The notes: generated by a model from the letters alone, not told the origin. Shown: positions 10,357 to 23,262, counted from the stretch's first letter. The stretch is 64,000 nucleotides of DNA from Isoetes taiwanensis (GCA_021234155.1 JAJEKV010000505.1:101886-165885); one strand, 5' to 3'. Numbers and translations are program-made.

Positions 10357-12570
10357 TTTAAATTTGGATTTTCCGGTTTGGAGGAAAACTTTTTGGATTT
10401 TTCTTTAGGCCAGATTTACTAAGATTTTGAGATTGTATTGGGGAATTTAGATGCTGAGAAAAAATCCCGATTTCTAAAAATCGAAGATGCATTTTTTTCC
10501 TATGATTTCTAAACTTTCCCTTATCCATTCCGAGCCTTCAGCATTGCAGCTGTCGAAGCGTGCATGCTAGCCATATGGATATATGGATTGGCATGCTTTT
10601 ATATTTTTGCATTCGGTTTTTTTCTTCAGTTGGGAGATCCGATTGCATTGCCATGTTTTGACCTTCATCAAATCTCAGATGTGCTGAGGCGATTGCATGC
10701 ATTAGAGTTTTTTTGAGATCAAATAAGGGCCCTTACTCGATGCCACGTCCAAAAGCTCGCGGCCAATGGAGAGCCGAGCTTGTACAGAACTTTTTTACCG
10801 AGCCTTGGTTTCGCCTTTCCAGGTGTCAACTGCGCGTAGCTTCGGTAATATCCGTGCCTCTAGCCGGGTGTCAGTTACACACACGCGCAATTATAACCGT
10901 TAGCTCCCACCCTCAATTCCCCGCCGTGTGTTTTCCACAACGTAGTTTTGCGCGAAGATCGATTTGCCCGCCAAGGGAGCTTCGGTTCACTTTCGAACCG
11001 CCGACTTGGCGCTTAAAGGGAGTTTCGACCACGGAAAAACTCGATCAAGGTAAAAATCGCGTAGCCTTTCCTAGTATTTCGATTCGGCTCCATTCTCGAT
11101 TTGAATTACGCGGACTAGATGGCTATAAGCTCTATCACATCCCGAAAATGAGTTTGAAAGCTTCGTGGTGTCGACCGAGCTTTGTTACACTCCAACCCCG
11201 CAATGCGAGGTGAATGGCGAAGTCAAAAGATGCGAGGAGAAATGATGTTTCGCACATTGGAAGGCTTTGGTGGTCGGATTTCGATCAGGCAAAAGAGATA
11301 TTTGTACAAGTAAGGTATGTATACACTCCAAAACGTGATATGGCAAAAAGAAAAAAATAAGCAAGCGGCTAACTTTCCCACGGTTAGAAGCAAATTGTGA
11401 GTATGTAATTCTATGCAATCCATATTCAAATTAGTTCGCCACTTATCCGGTTCATTCCTATTCTCGGTTTTGTGTATATCCGATGTGGAGAACAACAACT
11501 CTTCACACTCGATAAGTAGTGTTTTCCATTGCTTTCACCAAGATATGGGTCGCTTGTTGTTGAAGGCAAATACACCAAGATGTTTACAGGGGAAAGGGTA
11601 TATGGTTTCGAGGTATGAATACTCTCCACGAAGATCCAATCTAACTGAGCTTCCATTGCCCAGCACGTCCGATTTATACCCGTGCCTCCGGATGCCACTT
11701 CTATCTTATTAGCACGGAGTAAGTTGTCGCAGAAATGTTCCGCGGCATTGAAGGAGAAGGGAGGAGTCCTGGTGCATGTGAAGATAAATTTAGGAATTGA
11801 TCTGTTCATTGCCATATTCAAGAGCGCCGACAATGTAAAGAAGACCTTGAAGATGTTTTTGATCCGACGAGATTAGTCCAAGAAGATAATCTTGAAAGCC
11901 CAAACGATTCAATCCCCGAAAGCGGATGAAGAAGAATTGAGCCCTTATACCTAGTAAAAAGCAAAGAAAACTCGAGAAATTATAAGTGCCATTAGTGAAA
12001 TAGAAATGATCTGAATGAAGGCTCGATAAATGGGGATTTGGTTGCTCCCCCGGTCCACAAGCTCAAAGAAGCCAATGAAGTTAGAAGTGGCCATTAGATG
12101 GATCAAAGTTCCAAAGCGCTGGCTCTTCCCCTATGATAGTAATAACTCTCTCCCAGAGAATTCAAATTGAATCAGTCATCTCCTATCTCTCATCGAATAG
12201 CCATTATATATTAATGGGTTAAATTTGAGCGTTCTTTTCAGCCCATTGAATAATGCGTGCATGAGATGAGTGCCTTTACAAAAACTCATAGATTATATTG
12301 AAAGCCCATTGTATTTTCTAATTTTATACATTATTTAAACGGAACTTCACTCAAGTTGTCCATTAAGCGCCCTTTCAATATGTACCGGTCCAAAAATGTG
12401 CTAACTATTTAAAAAATCATGATTATATTGAAATGTATATTTTATTCTAATTATTTTATTTGTTTATTTTTCCGGTTTAGCCATTATAGCCTCTTCGCCA
12501 TGTCATACCGAAGATCGAGCTTGTATTTACAATTCAATTAAAAATTTTTCCCTTTTTTCAAAGGTATCTA
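10357..12570. other. Intergenic region with unassigned open frames
   Basis: The stretch at about 10713-11213 is more GC-rich than its surroundings and open on the plus strand for 166 codons, but shows no domain I recognise. Another stretch at 11426-11833 is open on the minus strand, overlapping plus-strand frames, again without a motif. The base composition shift at 10.7 kb suggests a separate inserted element, but no termini were found. Confidence 0.3.
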
Positions 12571-14815
12571 GCGATTTTTTTTTGATCCTTCCGAAGCATC
12601 AAAATTAGAACCGGGATCATGACAATGTAGTTTAAAACTATTAAAAGGGATATCGTAAAGTATTTTTCAAGCAAATTCCATGAATGGCAGCCGCTATCAT
12701 ACTTTTCAAAGCATATTTGCCATGCAATTTAACCCCTTTGTTTTTTTATAATGCTTGTATTTGGCCATCATTTCAATATCATAAATAATTTGAAACTTAA
12801 TCCAAGCAATAGAGATTTTATGACCACCATAAAGACATCTATTTCTATGCTTCCAAATGTTCCATAGATGAGTTTCTAAAAGGCTCATTGTTGGAAATAA
12901 ATTCAATTATATTCCCAGGTTTTGAAATGCCAAAGATCCAAAAATTATCAATTGTTTGACATGTAAAAATGTGCTGCACACTTTCAATGGAATTACAATC
13001 AAGAGGACAAAGTTGAGATATGACATGATCTGAGCTTGAATAGATTCTGTGAACAAGTTCCAAATAAGGAATACTTTTATTAGCTAAAAGCCAGGTGAAG
13101 AAAGCAACCTTTAGCGGGCAGTAACTTCTCCAGGTTTTTTTAAATAGCACAGATTCAAGATCAGAATTAATATTCCAATACTTTCCAGCTTTAGATTTGG
13201 GATAGTCTCGAGTTAGATGGGCATAAGTATTGGAGAATTTGTAGATTTTCTTATCTCCACAAGACCAATGAATATTACATATTGTATTAGGATCAATCTT
13301 AATAGCTTTCACAGATCTCATAATATGATCAAAAAGGATTTTATCAGAGGTAGTGCCACCAATTTTGGATCTAAATCTCGTCCGGGGAGATCCATTTATT
13401 ATCTGTCATAGATCACCTAAACATGAAATACCTTTTGCATCCATTTTACGTAAATTAAGGATGTTTCAAAGCTAAAGGTCTTTGATCTCAAAAGCTAAAT
13501 TAAATTCGAGAAAATACTAGTATTATGGTAGGAATCATCACGATGGATCATAAGAATAAGCTTTAGAGACCTTCTTCCGGGATATAATTAAGTTTCTCAT
13601 TAAAGAGGCGTGTTGGCACGATCTTTTAAATCAAAGAAAGCGAGAATGGGCAAATGATGATTGTTGAAGGGTGCCCTTCAAAACCTCTTTTTTGCAACCA
13701 ATACTTGGTAAATGAAGTAGCAGGATTGCCCCGATTATATAAAGTCTTCGGACATATTTCCACCATAAAGCATGACCTTGAAGAAGTAAGTTTTTGCAAC
13801 CAAGCCCTCCTTTATCTTTTTTCTGAGTAACATAGTTCCATTTAACCATATGGTTTTTTCCCCACATATAGTTCCTTACAATTCTCTCAATTTGCTGATA
13901 GATACATTTTGGCGCCAAGAGAGCAGACGAAAAATAAATATGAGAACTAGAAAGAACTGAGTTAGCAATGATAGTTCTCCCTGCTAAAGATAGATAGCTA
14001 CCATAATTATTGAGCTTTCTCCTAATCTTGGAGACAATGGGAGACCAAAGATTCTTGACACTTGTGTCCAATGAAAGAGGTATTCCAAGAAGAGTAGTAA
14101 AATGACTGAAGTCAAAGCATTTAATGCCAAAGATATCAGATTGATTGGACTCTCCAAGGACGATACATTTTTGCTTGTTGAGGTAGATCCCAGAGGCAAC
14201 ACTGAATCCCTTAATAGCATTTAGGAAGAATTCAATGTTATTTATCTCATTCTTCAAGAAGCTGAAAGAATCATCAGCAATTGATTAACATTATCAGAAA
14301 GCCTTAATCCTTCAATATTTCCAATCTGCTGATGGTGCTGAATTACTCTTGTTAGCATTTCAGCTACAATAATAAATAGGTAGGGGGGTAAAGGACAACC
14401 CTGCCTAACTCCTTTGTTCAAAGAAAAGAATCTGCTTGGAGAACCATTAATTATAATTGAAGACTGAGATCTTAAGTTGAGGCCCATGATCAAATCAATT
14501 AATTTGGTAGGAAAGCCAATTTTTTGAAGGGCAAGAATTAGAAAGTCCCATCTAACTGTATCAAAGGCCTTAGAAAAGTCAAGCTTCAGGAGAACACAGT
14601 TTTCATTTGAAATTCTTGCCCAATGCATGCCCTCCATAGCTGCTATGTAATTGTCAAGAATATACCTATACCTATTGGGCCGAGAACGCTTAATTGGTGC
14701 AAACTTATATTTTTGAAGGTAACCTTTGATTCTATTGGCTATAATTTTTGCACAGAGTTTGTAAGTTGTATTGGTCAATGATATAGGCCTCCAGTCACTA
14801 AAAGTCAATCAAATA
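12571..14815 (-). mobile_element. LINE copy 1 (5'-truncated, inactive)
   Basis: A minus-strand non-LTR retrotransposon ORF2 fragment. RT motifs appear in order from the upper coordinate: FSDWRPISL, LKLDFSKAFDTVRWDF and GVRQGCPLPP, then a zf-RVT-type region (WRSYCPLKVAFFTWLLANK) and a C-terminal WNIWKHRNRCLYGG. The copy begins at SDWRPISL, so it is 5'-truncated. It has several frameshifts and a 16-bp deletion that removes the YADD active-site motif present in copy 3. It is the only copy that keeps the natural ORF2 end (KYKHYKKTKG, stop at 12706). A candidate poly(A) end lies at about 12571-12580 (poly-T on the plus strand). The copies at 22.0-23.3 and 30.6-32.7 kb derive from it by segmental duplication. 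Confidence 0.85.
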
Positions 14816-14880
14816 TCATCTCCGAGAGAAATTGAACTTGGCAAGCCAACCCTTTGTAATTGTCGACTTCATTATATTTT

Positions 14881-14922
14881 CACACACACACGCGCGCGCA
14901 CGCACACACACACACACACACA
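14881..14922. repeat. (CA)n/(CG)n microsatellite, unit 1
   Basis: An alternating purine-pyrimidine tract of CA with a central CGCGCG. It lies just upstream of the 5' truncation point of LINE copy 1, and the same tract recurs at 32727-32766 in unit 3. Confidence 0.95.
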
Positions 14923-15507
14923 TTTTTACTTATGCATAGCCAAGATATGCAATCTAAATGCACAAATCTAAATACCTAAATCCTAAGACCCTAAATCATA
15001 ATCCCTAAATTTGTGGTGTGAAGAATTGTTGATATCATTGCATGCTCCATCTGTCATGCATATTACATCCTAATTCTTCAGAATTCATAAAATGACAAAG
15101 ACAAAATTATTGTCGAGCTTTGATTAACATTTGTCATGTTTTAACTCATGATGATTGTTCAGTGGTTCTATTTGAACTTGAATTGGTGTGGAGGTTGAAG
15201 TTGTTCGTGCATATTGGTAGAGTAAGGTTGCTAAATTAGCAAGGTATTGAAGAAAATAATTGCATTAAATAATACGTGAAACGAAAAATGATAAAAAAGT
15301 TTACAGGGTTTAAGCTTTTGCGATGAGTGTGTAGGTGAAGATATTATATGTATATGTGGTTTATTTATATGTCCGGACTAATGTATTATGATTCCATGTC
15401 TAAACACATCCGACAAATTTAATGAGAAGATCTATGGTGTCATGATATGGTTGATATGAAGCATTGTTATGATAAGCGTAAATCCTAAATTGAACTCCAT
15501 AACATTT

Positions 15508-15526
15508 AACCCTAAACCCTAAATGG
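15508..15526. repeat. Interstitial telomere-like motif, unit 1
   Basis: The sequence AACCCTAAACCCTAAATGG contains two perfect CCCTAAA units of the plant telomere type. Degenerate CCTAAAT-like words surround it (14976-15011 and 15480-15570). The same motif recurs near 23587 and 33357. It is too short to suggest a telomere fusion. Confidence 0.6.
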
Positions 15527-15606
15527 ATGCCCACAAATTCTATGACAAAATCGTCAATCCTAAATCATAAACACCAAACATCTCAAGAGCATTAGCGAAC
15601 CTGAAC

Positions 15607-15861
15607 TTAGTCAAGTGCTCCAAGTCCAATAGTAATTATTGGCTGTGTTATTTCATTGCTTGCAATCCGAATATTAGTAGGATCGGCAAAGAGCCAAAGG
15701 CAATACTTGAAGTTACAACTAAAAACTTTAGAATAGTCCCTCAAAAGACTTAACATATAAAAACTCGTTTCTTCAATTGCAACCATGCTACTATAAACAT
15801 GCGACCATGCCACTATATATCTTTGCAAAGCCATCGCCACTTTGCCACTATATATTTGCAT
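15607..15861 (-). pseudogene. Host-gene-like exon, copy alpha of unit 1
   Basis: The minus-strand frame contains NIRIASNEITQPIITIGLGA, followed by a stop. A second version of this exon in the same unit (about 17590-17690) reads ANIRIASNEITQQLPIVTVA. The peptide recurs in units 2 and 3 with substitutions. It looks like real former coding sequence because variation among copies largely keeps the frame over this stretch, but I do not recognise the protein. Confidence 0.4.
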
Positions 15862-15960
15862 GCAAGTTGTGAAACAGATTTGAAACCAATGTAAAAATTT
15901 TTTTTAAGGCAAGCCATACAAAATTGACTCGTTAAATAATACATATGAAAAACCACAATA

Positions 15961-15989
15961 GAAGGAAGGAAGGAAGGAAGGAAGGAAGT
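15961..15989. repeat. (GGAA)n microsatellite
   Basis: Seven GGAA repeats lie exactly at the 3' terminus of the minus-strand LINE fragment that follows. This is the usual position for a LINE tail repeat. Confidence 0.9.
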
Positions 15990-16760
15990 ATATTTTAACG
16001 TCCCCAGAGGCCAAATCTGGCCTATGAGACGGTTATAGACAAAGAGGGCATGAGCCCTACAAAAACTCGGGAGCTATGCCCCGTAACAAGTCTCAAATAC
16101 CAAAAACAAAACAGGCGGGCATAAGCCCAAGCAGAACTCGGGGGCTATGCCCCATAACAATGTAACCAATAAAACGAAAGGGTGAAACCAACCAAAACCA
16201 AACCAAACCGGAGGCGGGAAGCACCGGGCTATACAAAAACTGTCCATGGATCAATCAGCCAATGATCTCAGATGGCAGCCTGGCCTCCCTCAGACACCGC
16301 CCACTTAGATAAATGAAGCCATGGACTCGGCATAATTCTTCCTTCCGTCTTTAGAGCTGCGCGGGGGTAAGGTCTTCCTGGACAGAGAAGGCGGTTCCTT
16401 TCAAGTGTTTGCCATGACGGAGGATGTGTAATCTGGACAAGCCATCCCGAAAACGGACTAGCAAGTCTCGGGGTCCGGGTCGTCTTCGCCCAACTTCGGC
16501 AGCGGAGAGGATGCCGCCCCGCCTGTATTGCATTACATGAGTAAAAAGCGGGTCCACCTCAACTATAGCAGAAGTGTCACTCGCCTCTTCCACTCTATAA
16601 TGCGAGGTTCGTATGACGTGTGCTCTGTGGGCTCTACTAGGTCCTAACGGGACCTTCACTTTCGCCTGGGCAAACAATTCTCGGCCGGGCGACCGTGTGG
16701 GCCTAGGCACCGTGAGCATCTTCCGGGCATGGCATGTACATGGTCAAAATCTTTGATTTT
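15990..16760 (-). mobile_element. LINE ORF1-type fragment with 3' UTR, unit 1
   Basis: On the minus strand a frame (about 16719-16351) ends with RDLLVRFRDGLSRLHILRHG, then GTAFSVQEDLTPAQL. This has the layout of the C-terminal half of L1-type ORF1 proteins (nucleic-acid-binding segment followed by 'EDLTP'). It is followed directly by a plant-LINE-like 3' UTR with repeated GGGGCATAGC blocks and then the GGAA tail repeat. No RT follows. The fragment interrupts host-like sequence: the join CCACAATAGA/GTGATTGCAACC is intact in the paralogous stretches near 17740 and 26090. Confidence 0.55.
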
Positions 16761-16983
16761 CCTGCAGACACCGGTGAAACATTAATGTGCTACGATGAAA
16801 GCAAAGATCTCCGTATCGCACTCCGTGGCAATTGAGCGGATGTCTCGTGAGAGTGATGGATTGACGTCACCAACGCGGACCGGGGCATGTACAATGGGGC
16901 ATACAATGGATCCGAAGGCCGTTCGAGATCGGGGCTCCTATCGTGGGGTCATAGGGCTTATCGTGATGACATGGGCATCCTAG

Positions 16984-18462
16984 TGATTGCAAACCCTGCT
17001 TGATTTCTTAGATCCGGCCAAATGATATTCATGGAGATTTGCCAAATTCTCTTATGCGACCACCTAAATCTAGAAGATCCACCATGGGAGGCTTTTGAAA
17101 AAAGCGATTAACATGTACACCAAGAGCGACTAAGAAATAGAAAATAGCTACAGTTGTACATATGCATCGCTAGTATTATCAAGGCGCTTAATTTGAGAAC
17201 TTTCCTTTAATGACCCCTTGAAAAACCTATGACTTACTTGCAACTGGTATATGGACATCTGTGATCTTTGGTAAAAGAAAAAAACATTGGAAGTAATTTC
17301 TAGTGGTACTGATGACACAACCAATATTCAATCATGGGAAATGGAAGATGCACACTTCACATTATCTATCATATACTTCTTTTCAAAAGGATTTTCCATA
17401 ATCTAGCATCCAAACATAAACATCAGTGACTCGGTGGTTGCATCAATTTGACAACTCTTCTTTAACAAAATGCATTTTCTGATGTTCATTTCTGGACCAC
17501 CATAATGTTACAGAAGTTCCTGATCAAAGCTTCTCTTCTTGAGACCAATGGTTCAAGGACACAGGCTGGTTCATGAAATCTTAAGAGGATTAGTGAACTT
17601 GAACTTAGTCAAGTGCTCCAAGTGCAACAGTAACTATTGGTAATTGTTGTGTTATTTCATTGCTTGCAATCCGAATATTAGCAGGATCGAATACAAAATT
17701 GACTCGTTAAACAATAGTTATGGAAGACCACAATAGAGTGATTGCAACCACCAACAGTTCCTTAGATCTGTCAAATAATGATATTATGTTCCATAGATTT
17801 GCCAAATTCTCTTATGCATCAGCCACCTAAATCAGCCAATATTTAATCATGGGGAATGGAAGATGCAAGCTTCACATTATCATTATCACATACTTCTTTT
17901 CTATTTTCAAAAGGATTTTCCATCACCTAGCATCCGTTCATAAACATAAGCATGTTGACAAAATTTTCAAACAATTCAGGTAAAACATTACCAGATGGAA
18001 AAATGTCCAAAATTCTTGGAGCATTGCCTAGTTCTCCTATTATGGGACTATAATGAATGCACCTGCATAATTACCACAACTATTTGCATCGCATAAATCT
18101 AAAGCAATCTAGCTTCTAAAATTTAATTAAATCATGCATTTCTAAGTGAATCCCAGAAATTAAAAACCATCTACCTCAAATAAATTCCATTGACATCATT
18201 ATCTATCTCAAACAAATCCTATCAAAATTATTATTACCACAGTTCAGCATAGGAATGAAATAAAACAGAGAGCAAGAAAAAGAAAGGAAGCGCTTACCTG
18301 TTTTTGCATCCATGAGGTTCCCAGGTCGACCAGCCCTTTGCATCATCATGGCATAGGTTCCCACATCTTTTTATACACACCATGGCATAGGTTCCCACAT
18401 CTGCACATGCATCAGACAACTCAAGGTTAGAGGCAACATGTTTTATTGTATGCACCACAATG
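16984..18462 (-). pseudogene. Host-gene-like exon block, unit 1
   Basis: Several exon-like pieces lie in consistent minus-strand order. Exon A (18462-18298) has an acceptor-like TTTTTCAAG and a donor CAG|GTAAGC; it reads HVASNLELSDACADVGTYAM then MQRAGRPGNLMDAKT once a 34-bp internal duplication is disregarded. Exon B begins at about 18062 after TTATGCAG and includes HYSPIIGELGNAPRIL, then FPSGNVLPELFENFV. A piece near 17270 ends ITDVHIPVA before GTAAGT, and the NIRIASNEI exon copy is at 17590-17690. Splice signals and preserved frames indicate a fragment of a spliced nuclear gene. The protein is not recognised. The 34-bp duplication breaks the frame, so the block is not functional. Confidence 0.5.
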
Positions 18463-18742
18463 CTTGAAAAATGTCAAATAGTAAACCTTATCTATATATT
18501 CAAAATGTCGTAGCATCAAAAAACTCTACTACTGTTGGTATTGTCTCCTACTGCCAATTTAAAACGTGCAAATTCAAGATTTTGGCACTCACTGCATCAA
18601 TTGAGTGTGCTTCTTGTTATATAATTCTGATCTATAAAGCCTCAAACAGAATTAATTGCTAACAACCTGTGGAAAAAAAAAATTAACCAGGCTACACTTA
18701 TTAGAATCCCTGACAAAATAGGTGCCAAAGAAAATCGCTCTA

Positions 18743-19327
18743 TGTTTGGGGTCTGGGTTCGGGAACTCCTGCAAAGGCGACCCTCATGAGGACCCTTGGA
18801 TCTAACAGAGAATGGGGGACTATGTCGAGCGGGATTTGCAAGAAAAACAAGGAAAAGGGAAAAGAAAACAAAAGAGAACAATGAGATCACAATATCAATA
18901 ATGCGCTTCCTTGATGTCAATGAAGATACATGAGCTCTCGCAATCGAGAGAAAACTGAAAATGAGACAAGACTCAAAACTCATCTAAAACTAGGCTAGCT
19001 CTACTCATATATATATAGTACAAATGGCTCTGGCCCAATATAGACACGACCGATCTGGGTACGACTCCTCGGAAGAAGGCCCCGATTTGCAGGAATGCCG
19101 GCAAGGCTCTTGGGTGTCGAATTCATGCCGATACCGACGCTGGCAAGGATGGGTCACTTGTCCGAAGCCGCCTTGGTAGCGTGACGCGGGCTTTGATCGC
19201 GTGGTCGCCGCTTTGTCTTTCTTTGGCCTTTGACTTTGACGACCACCGGGTTCGGGTCAGGATCCCTGACTTGACTTGGTCCGTCAGATGCATGAATAGT
19301 CATGTACAGTGAGGCACAAGACTAACA
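18743..19327 (-). mobile_element. Ty3/gypsy LTR, unit 1 copy
   Basis: A 585-bp LTR in minus orientation: on the minus strand it starts TGTTAGTCTTGTGCC, has a TATA-like TATATATATGAG near its middle and ends CCCCAAACA. It is preceded on the plus strand by CTCTA, the same target sequence that flanks the complete element at 35.4-46.3 kb. It is therefore a duplicated copy of the 3' LTR. Confidence 0.85.
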
Positions 19328-21960
19328 CTCCCCCACCAAACGCCACACCGAAAGGAAGAAAAGGAGGAAGTGTTTCCAAGGGAATCCAAATTTGAAAGTG
19401 ATCCTACCTGAATGAGGATGGGCATCACTATGGTAAGTGCCAATGAGATCCCGACATATTTGAAGAGCGATGATCGTTGGCCCAAGGCGTGATCTCGTGA
19501 TCAATGAGGAATGAGAGCGCACTCATGTCTTCGAGGTAATGGGCGGTCAAGGAACTTAACGGGCACCCATGAGAAGGCGGTCCTGGAGACCGGCACCCCA
19601 TACACGGGCATTCGTTCTTGATAAAAATGGGGGACGCGATTTAAGGGGAGTCACCGGGATACGCACTTGAGAGCAAAGACGCCATTTTGGCGGTGGCAAT
19701 CAAGGGTCCGTGAGGTGGCGGCATTTTTGCAAGAAGGTATCAAGGCCATGAAGAAAGACATGCAAAGCCGTTTGCCAACCACGCCATTTGCAATATAGAT
19801 CCAATTTGAAGTGTCATCGAGGGGTGGCACCATCCTCCCCAATTGGAAGCATGACAAAAACGGGGATCCCAACGGAGATCCGTCGAGATCCGAGGCGGAG
19901 TCCACTGGGGCCGTGGCCATCAGGACCTTGGTCCAAAAAGGGGAGACGCCAATGTATCGTGAGGGAACCGGGGTGGAGGGACACCTAGGGGAACCGCGGG
20001 GTCACTCTTGAGCTTGCTCCGGAATTCCACAGAACAAAGGTTGATCCCACTCGAAGTAGAGAGCGAGTATAGGCAGAGGATTATCCCATCCCATGGGTAT
20101 TGTCTTGCTATCGGAAGAACACGAATGGTGATTGTAGCCTGCCAAATCTTTGATATAAACTTGGGCAAGCGGAAGATCCTCACGGATGTCCAAGATTCTT
20201 CGGACTGTTCCGGCGTTTTGGCTTGCCATAGAGGTAAATGATGAGCAAGCTGGGGCATGTACTCCCACGATGAAGGCGTGAGTCCCGATCAAGGACCGAC
20301 AGTAGGGGTTGCTATCCAAGAGCAACCAAATGAGCACAATGAATCACCCGAAAGTTCGATGTGGCCCATCAAAATTTGTCCCGTGTCGGCCCGGATAGAA
20401 GTCATGAAAGATGTATGCCATCGGCTGAACAATCGAAGGTGATTAACCGTGGTCTTCCACGATGAATGAGGTTGAAGACTAAGAGGGCCAAGAGTAAGCC
20501 TTTGTCTTCAATCGAGAGGTTCCGCCAAATCTGGAGAAAATCCTCGGTCGCATGTGGGCATCAACCGACCATTTACGCATACCACTTGAAAGAAAGAGGT
20601 GGCGTCGGGCAACCACATAATCAGGTAACTGGAAGGACAAATAAGCGAAATCGACCGGTGGGAGAGCTATATTAATATAGCCCTCTTGTTTAGTTTTGGA
20701 GGGCTTCTTCGCCAGATTGACACTTCTTTGGAGTCGATGTTCAAGATCCGCGGATCGGTTTTCCTTCTCGAAGTAAGACGGATGATCCGCGGACCCGTTT
20801 CGTGAAGCGTGGCATGTGAAGAGGGGATTGCCCAAAGAGTATGGAGTCAAGCTTTTGCAATCTGCATCATCAAGTATCTTTACATACGGGCCTCGTGAGT
20901 TGATCCCTGGAGTATGGTGAGAGAGGTCGGCCGTGGAAAGCCGAGGCTTCCAAAGAGGCTGATTCGAAGGCCACGTATTTATGGGTCTCAGCTCGAGGGT
21001 GTAATGTCGAAAAGCTCAGATCTGGCGATGTCTAGCTTTGCAATGTCTTTATCCTTGTCAACCAAGAGAGTCTCCGTTCCTTGACCGCCCAACAATTCTG
21101 AATGGTGGTTTGCAATTGAGTCACCGATCGACAAAGCGGAGACTATTACGATGCGGGGAATCTTTAGATCCTCATGGGCGTAAAAGAGCAAACCGTGCTT
21201 TTCTTGAAGCTTGTCCTCGAGTTTGAATTTGCGTGTTAGCGGCTTGAAGGTCTCTGTGAACGCATCCGAGGTCTCGGGGGCTTTTGTACCCCATTCATGA
21301 GAATTTCACCGGGATTCTTGCAACGAAGCGGCCCGAAGCTTGAACATCTCTGCCGGGTATTGATCTACGTATTGGCGAGGATTTGGATGTGGAGGGGGCC
21401 TGCTGTTGCCTTGTGTGTGGCGTTTGAGAAACATGAGGGAGAATCCCGGGCGCATGGAAGAAGAGACCGTGACACGCGTGGCGTTGCGTTGAACATGACG
21501 TGAGGAAAAAAGAAAGGGTGTGAAGGCGACTTGGCGAGTGTGAGGAAGGGAGTGAAGGGACTGGCCGAGTGGAAGCATGAGAAGCGAGAAGGTGAGGGAG
21601 GAAGGTAACGACGGATGATGGCGAAGATGGCCCCACCGAGGCTTCAAAGGCAGGAGGAGGGGGCAGCAGAATCTGCGATTAGAACTTCATGAAGGGAGTG
21701 GTAGAGAACAGCGGTATGGCCAATCAATATGGTGGTTGGGCCGGATAGGTATGATCACCATATTATAGAATGGCTTATTGATATGGGTGTTCTTGATAGA
21801 ATACCCAAGCAATTTGCCACAAAAACTTGACAAAAGTGTCATGGGACTTTGCAATATTGGTGAAGGCGTGCATGTTGGCTTGATAAGAAGGAGCACCAAA
21901 CTGAATGACATCGATGTCCTGTAAGGCAGCCCAAGATAAAGAAGGTGTTTGCAAAGGAAT
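19328..21960 (-). mobile_element. Retroelement 3' internal region, unit 1 copy
   Basis: Homologous to 27945-30563 and 35992-38572. On the minus strand it encodes pieces of a coiled-coil protein (ETLLVDKDKDIAK, near 21070) and a second block (REDLPLAQVYIKDLAGY, about 20200; TSNWIYIAN, about 19800). Frames are broken by many short indels. Its place between pol and the 3' LTR of the parent element makes it the extra 3' coding region found in some plant Ty3/gypsy lineages. Its function is unknown. Confidence 0.65.
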
Positions 21961-21974
21961 TCGGAATACCTCAG
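21961..21974. other. Duplication junction 1
   Basis: The retroelement sequence ending GCAAAGGAAT is joined by 14 bp (TCGGAATACCTCAG) to LINE ORF2 at AAATAATTTGAAAC. The same bases occur at the second junction near 30564-30577. This is the breakpoint of the tandem duplication. Confidence 0.85.
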
Positions 21975-23262
21975 AAATAATTTGAAACTTAATCCAAGCA
22001 ATAGAGATTTTATGACCACCATAAAGACATCTATTTCTATGCTTCCAAATGTTCCATAGAATAATGTAACAAACTGAGTTTCTAAAAGGCTCATTGTTGG
22101 AAATAAATTCAATTATATTCCCAGGTTTTGAAATGCCAAAGATACTTAAGATCCAAACCCAAAAATTATCAATTGTTTGACATGTAAAAATGTGCTGCAT
22201 ACTTTCAATGGAATTACAATCAAGAAGACAAAGTTGAGATATGACATGATCTGAGCTTGAATAGATTCTGTGAACAAGTTCCAAACAAGGAATACTTTTA
22301 TTAGCTAAAAGCCAGGTGAAGAAAGCAACCTTTGGCGGGCAGTAACTTCTCCAGGTTTTTTTAAATACCACAGATTCAAGATCAGAATTAATATTCCAAT
22401 ACTTTCCAGCTTTAGATTTGGGATAGTCTCGAGTTAGATGGGCAAAAATATTGGAGACTCTGTAGATTTTCTTATCTCCACAAGACCAATGAATATTATA
22501 TATTGTATTAGATAGCTTTCACAGATCTCATAATATGATCAAAAAGGATTTTATCAGAGGTAGTGCCACCAATTTTGGATCTAAATCTCGTCCAGGAGAT
22601 CCATTTATTATCCTGCCATAGATCACCTAAACATGAAATACCTTTTTGCATCCATTTTGTGTAAATTCTGGGATGTTTCAAAGCTAAAGGTCTTTGATCT
22701 CGAAAAGCTAAATTAGAATTCCAGAAAATACTAGTATTATGGTAGGAATCATGCAGTGGATCATAAGAATAAGCTTTAGAGACCTTCTTCCAGGATATAA
22801 TTAAGTTTCTCATTAAAGGAGAGGTGTTGGCACCAGTCTTGAAATCAAAGAAAGCAGAATGAGGCAAATGATGATTGACTGAAGGGTGCCCTTCAAACCT
22901 ACTGTTTTGCAACCAATACTTGGTAAATGAAGTAGCAGGATTGCCCTGATTATATAAAGTCTTCCAGACATATTTCCCTGCTAAAGCATAACCTTGAAGA
23001 AGTAAGTTTTTACAACCAAGCCCTCCTTTATCTTTTTTCTGAGTAACATAGTTCGTTTTTTCCCCAAATATAGTTCCTTACAATTCTCTCAATTTGCTGA
23101 TAGATACATTTTTAGCCAAAAAGCGGGACAAAAATAAATATGAGAACTAGAAAGGCGAAGTTAGCAATGATAGTTCTCTCTACGCTAAAGATAGAAAATT
23201 TTGCCATAATTATTGAGCTTTCTCCTAATCTTGGAGACAATGGGAGACCAAAGATTCTTGAC
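21975..23262 (-). mobile_element. LINE copy 2 (RT domain deleted)
   Basis: Keeps the C-terminal half of ORF2 only: thumb and zf-RVT-type region with WRSYCPPKVAFFTWLLANK, and WNIWKHRNRCLYGG. The deletion at 23262 removes fingers, palm and the YADD motif. The sequence is nearly identical to copy 3 over the shared part, with local scrambling at about 23040-23215. Confidence 0.8.

Larger units (their letters stand above)
12783..21974. repeat. Tandem macro-repeat unit 1
   Basis: First of three direct units of roughly 9.2, 8.6 and 8.0 kb. It starts inside LINE ORF2 at AAATAATTTGAAAC and ends in the retroelement 3' region at GCAAAGGAAT plus 14 bp of extra sequence. Order: LINE, CA microsatellite, spacer with CCCTAAA motifs, LINE-ORF1-like insertion, host-gene-like exons, LTR, retroelement 3' region. 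To the left of 12783 the LINE continues into its normal 3' end, which marks this as the original left edge of the duplicated segment. Confidence 0.85.

Noticed and set aside
10713..11213. 166-codon open frame on the plus strand
   Set aside because: No family motif, Arg/Ser-rich composition as expected from a GC-rich antisense or random frame, and no supporting signals. Noted only as an unassigned stretch.
15508..15526. Telomere fusion or ancient chromosome end
   Set aside because: Only two CCCTAAA units are present, repeated because the whole unit was duplicated. Too short for an interstitial telomere array.
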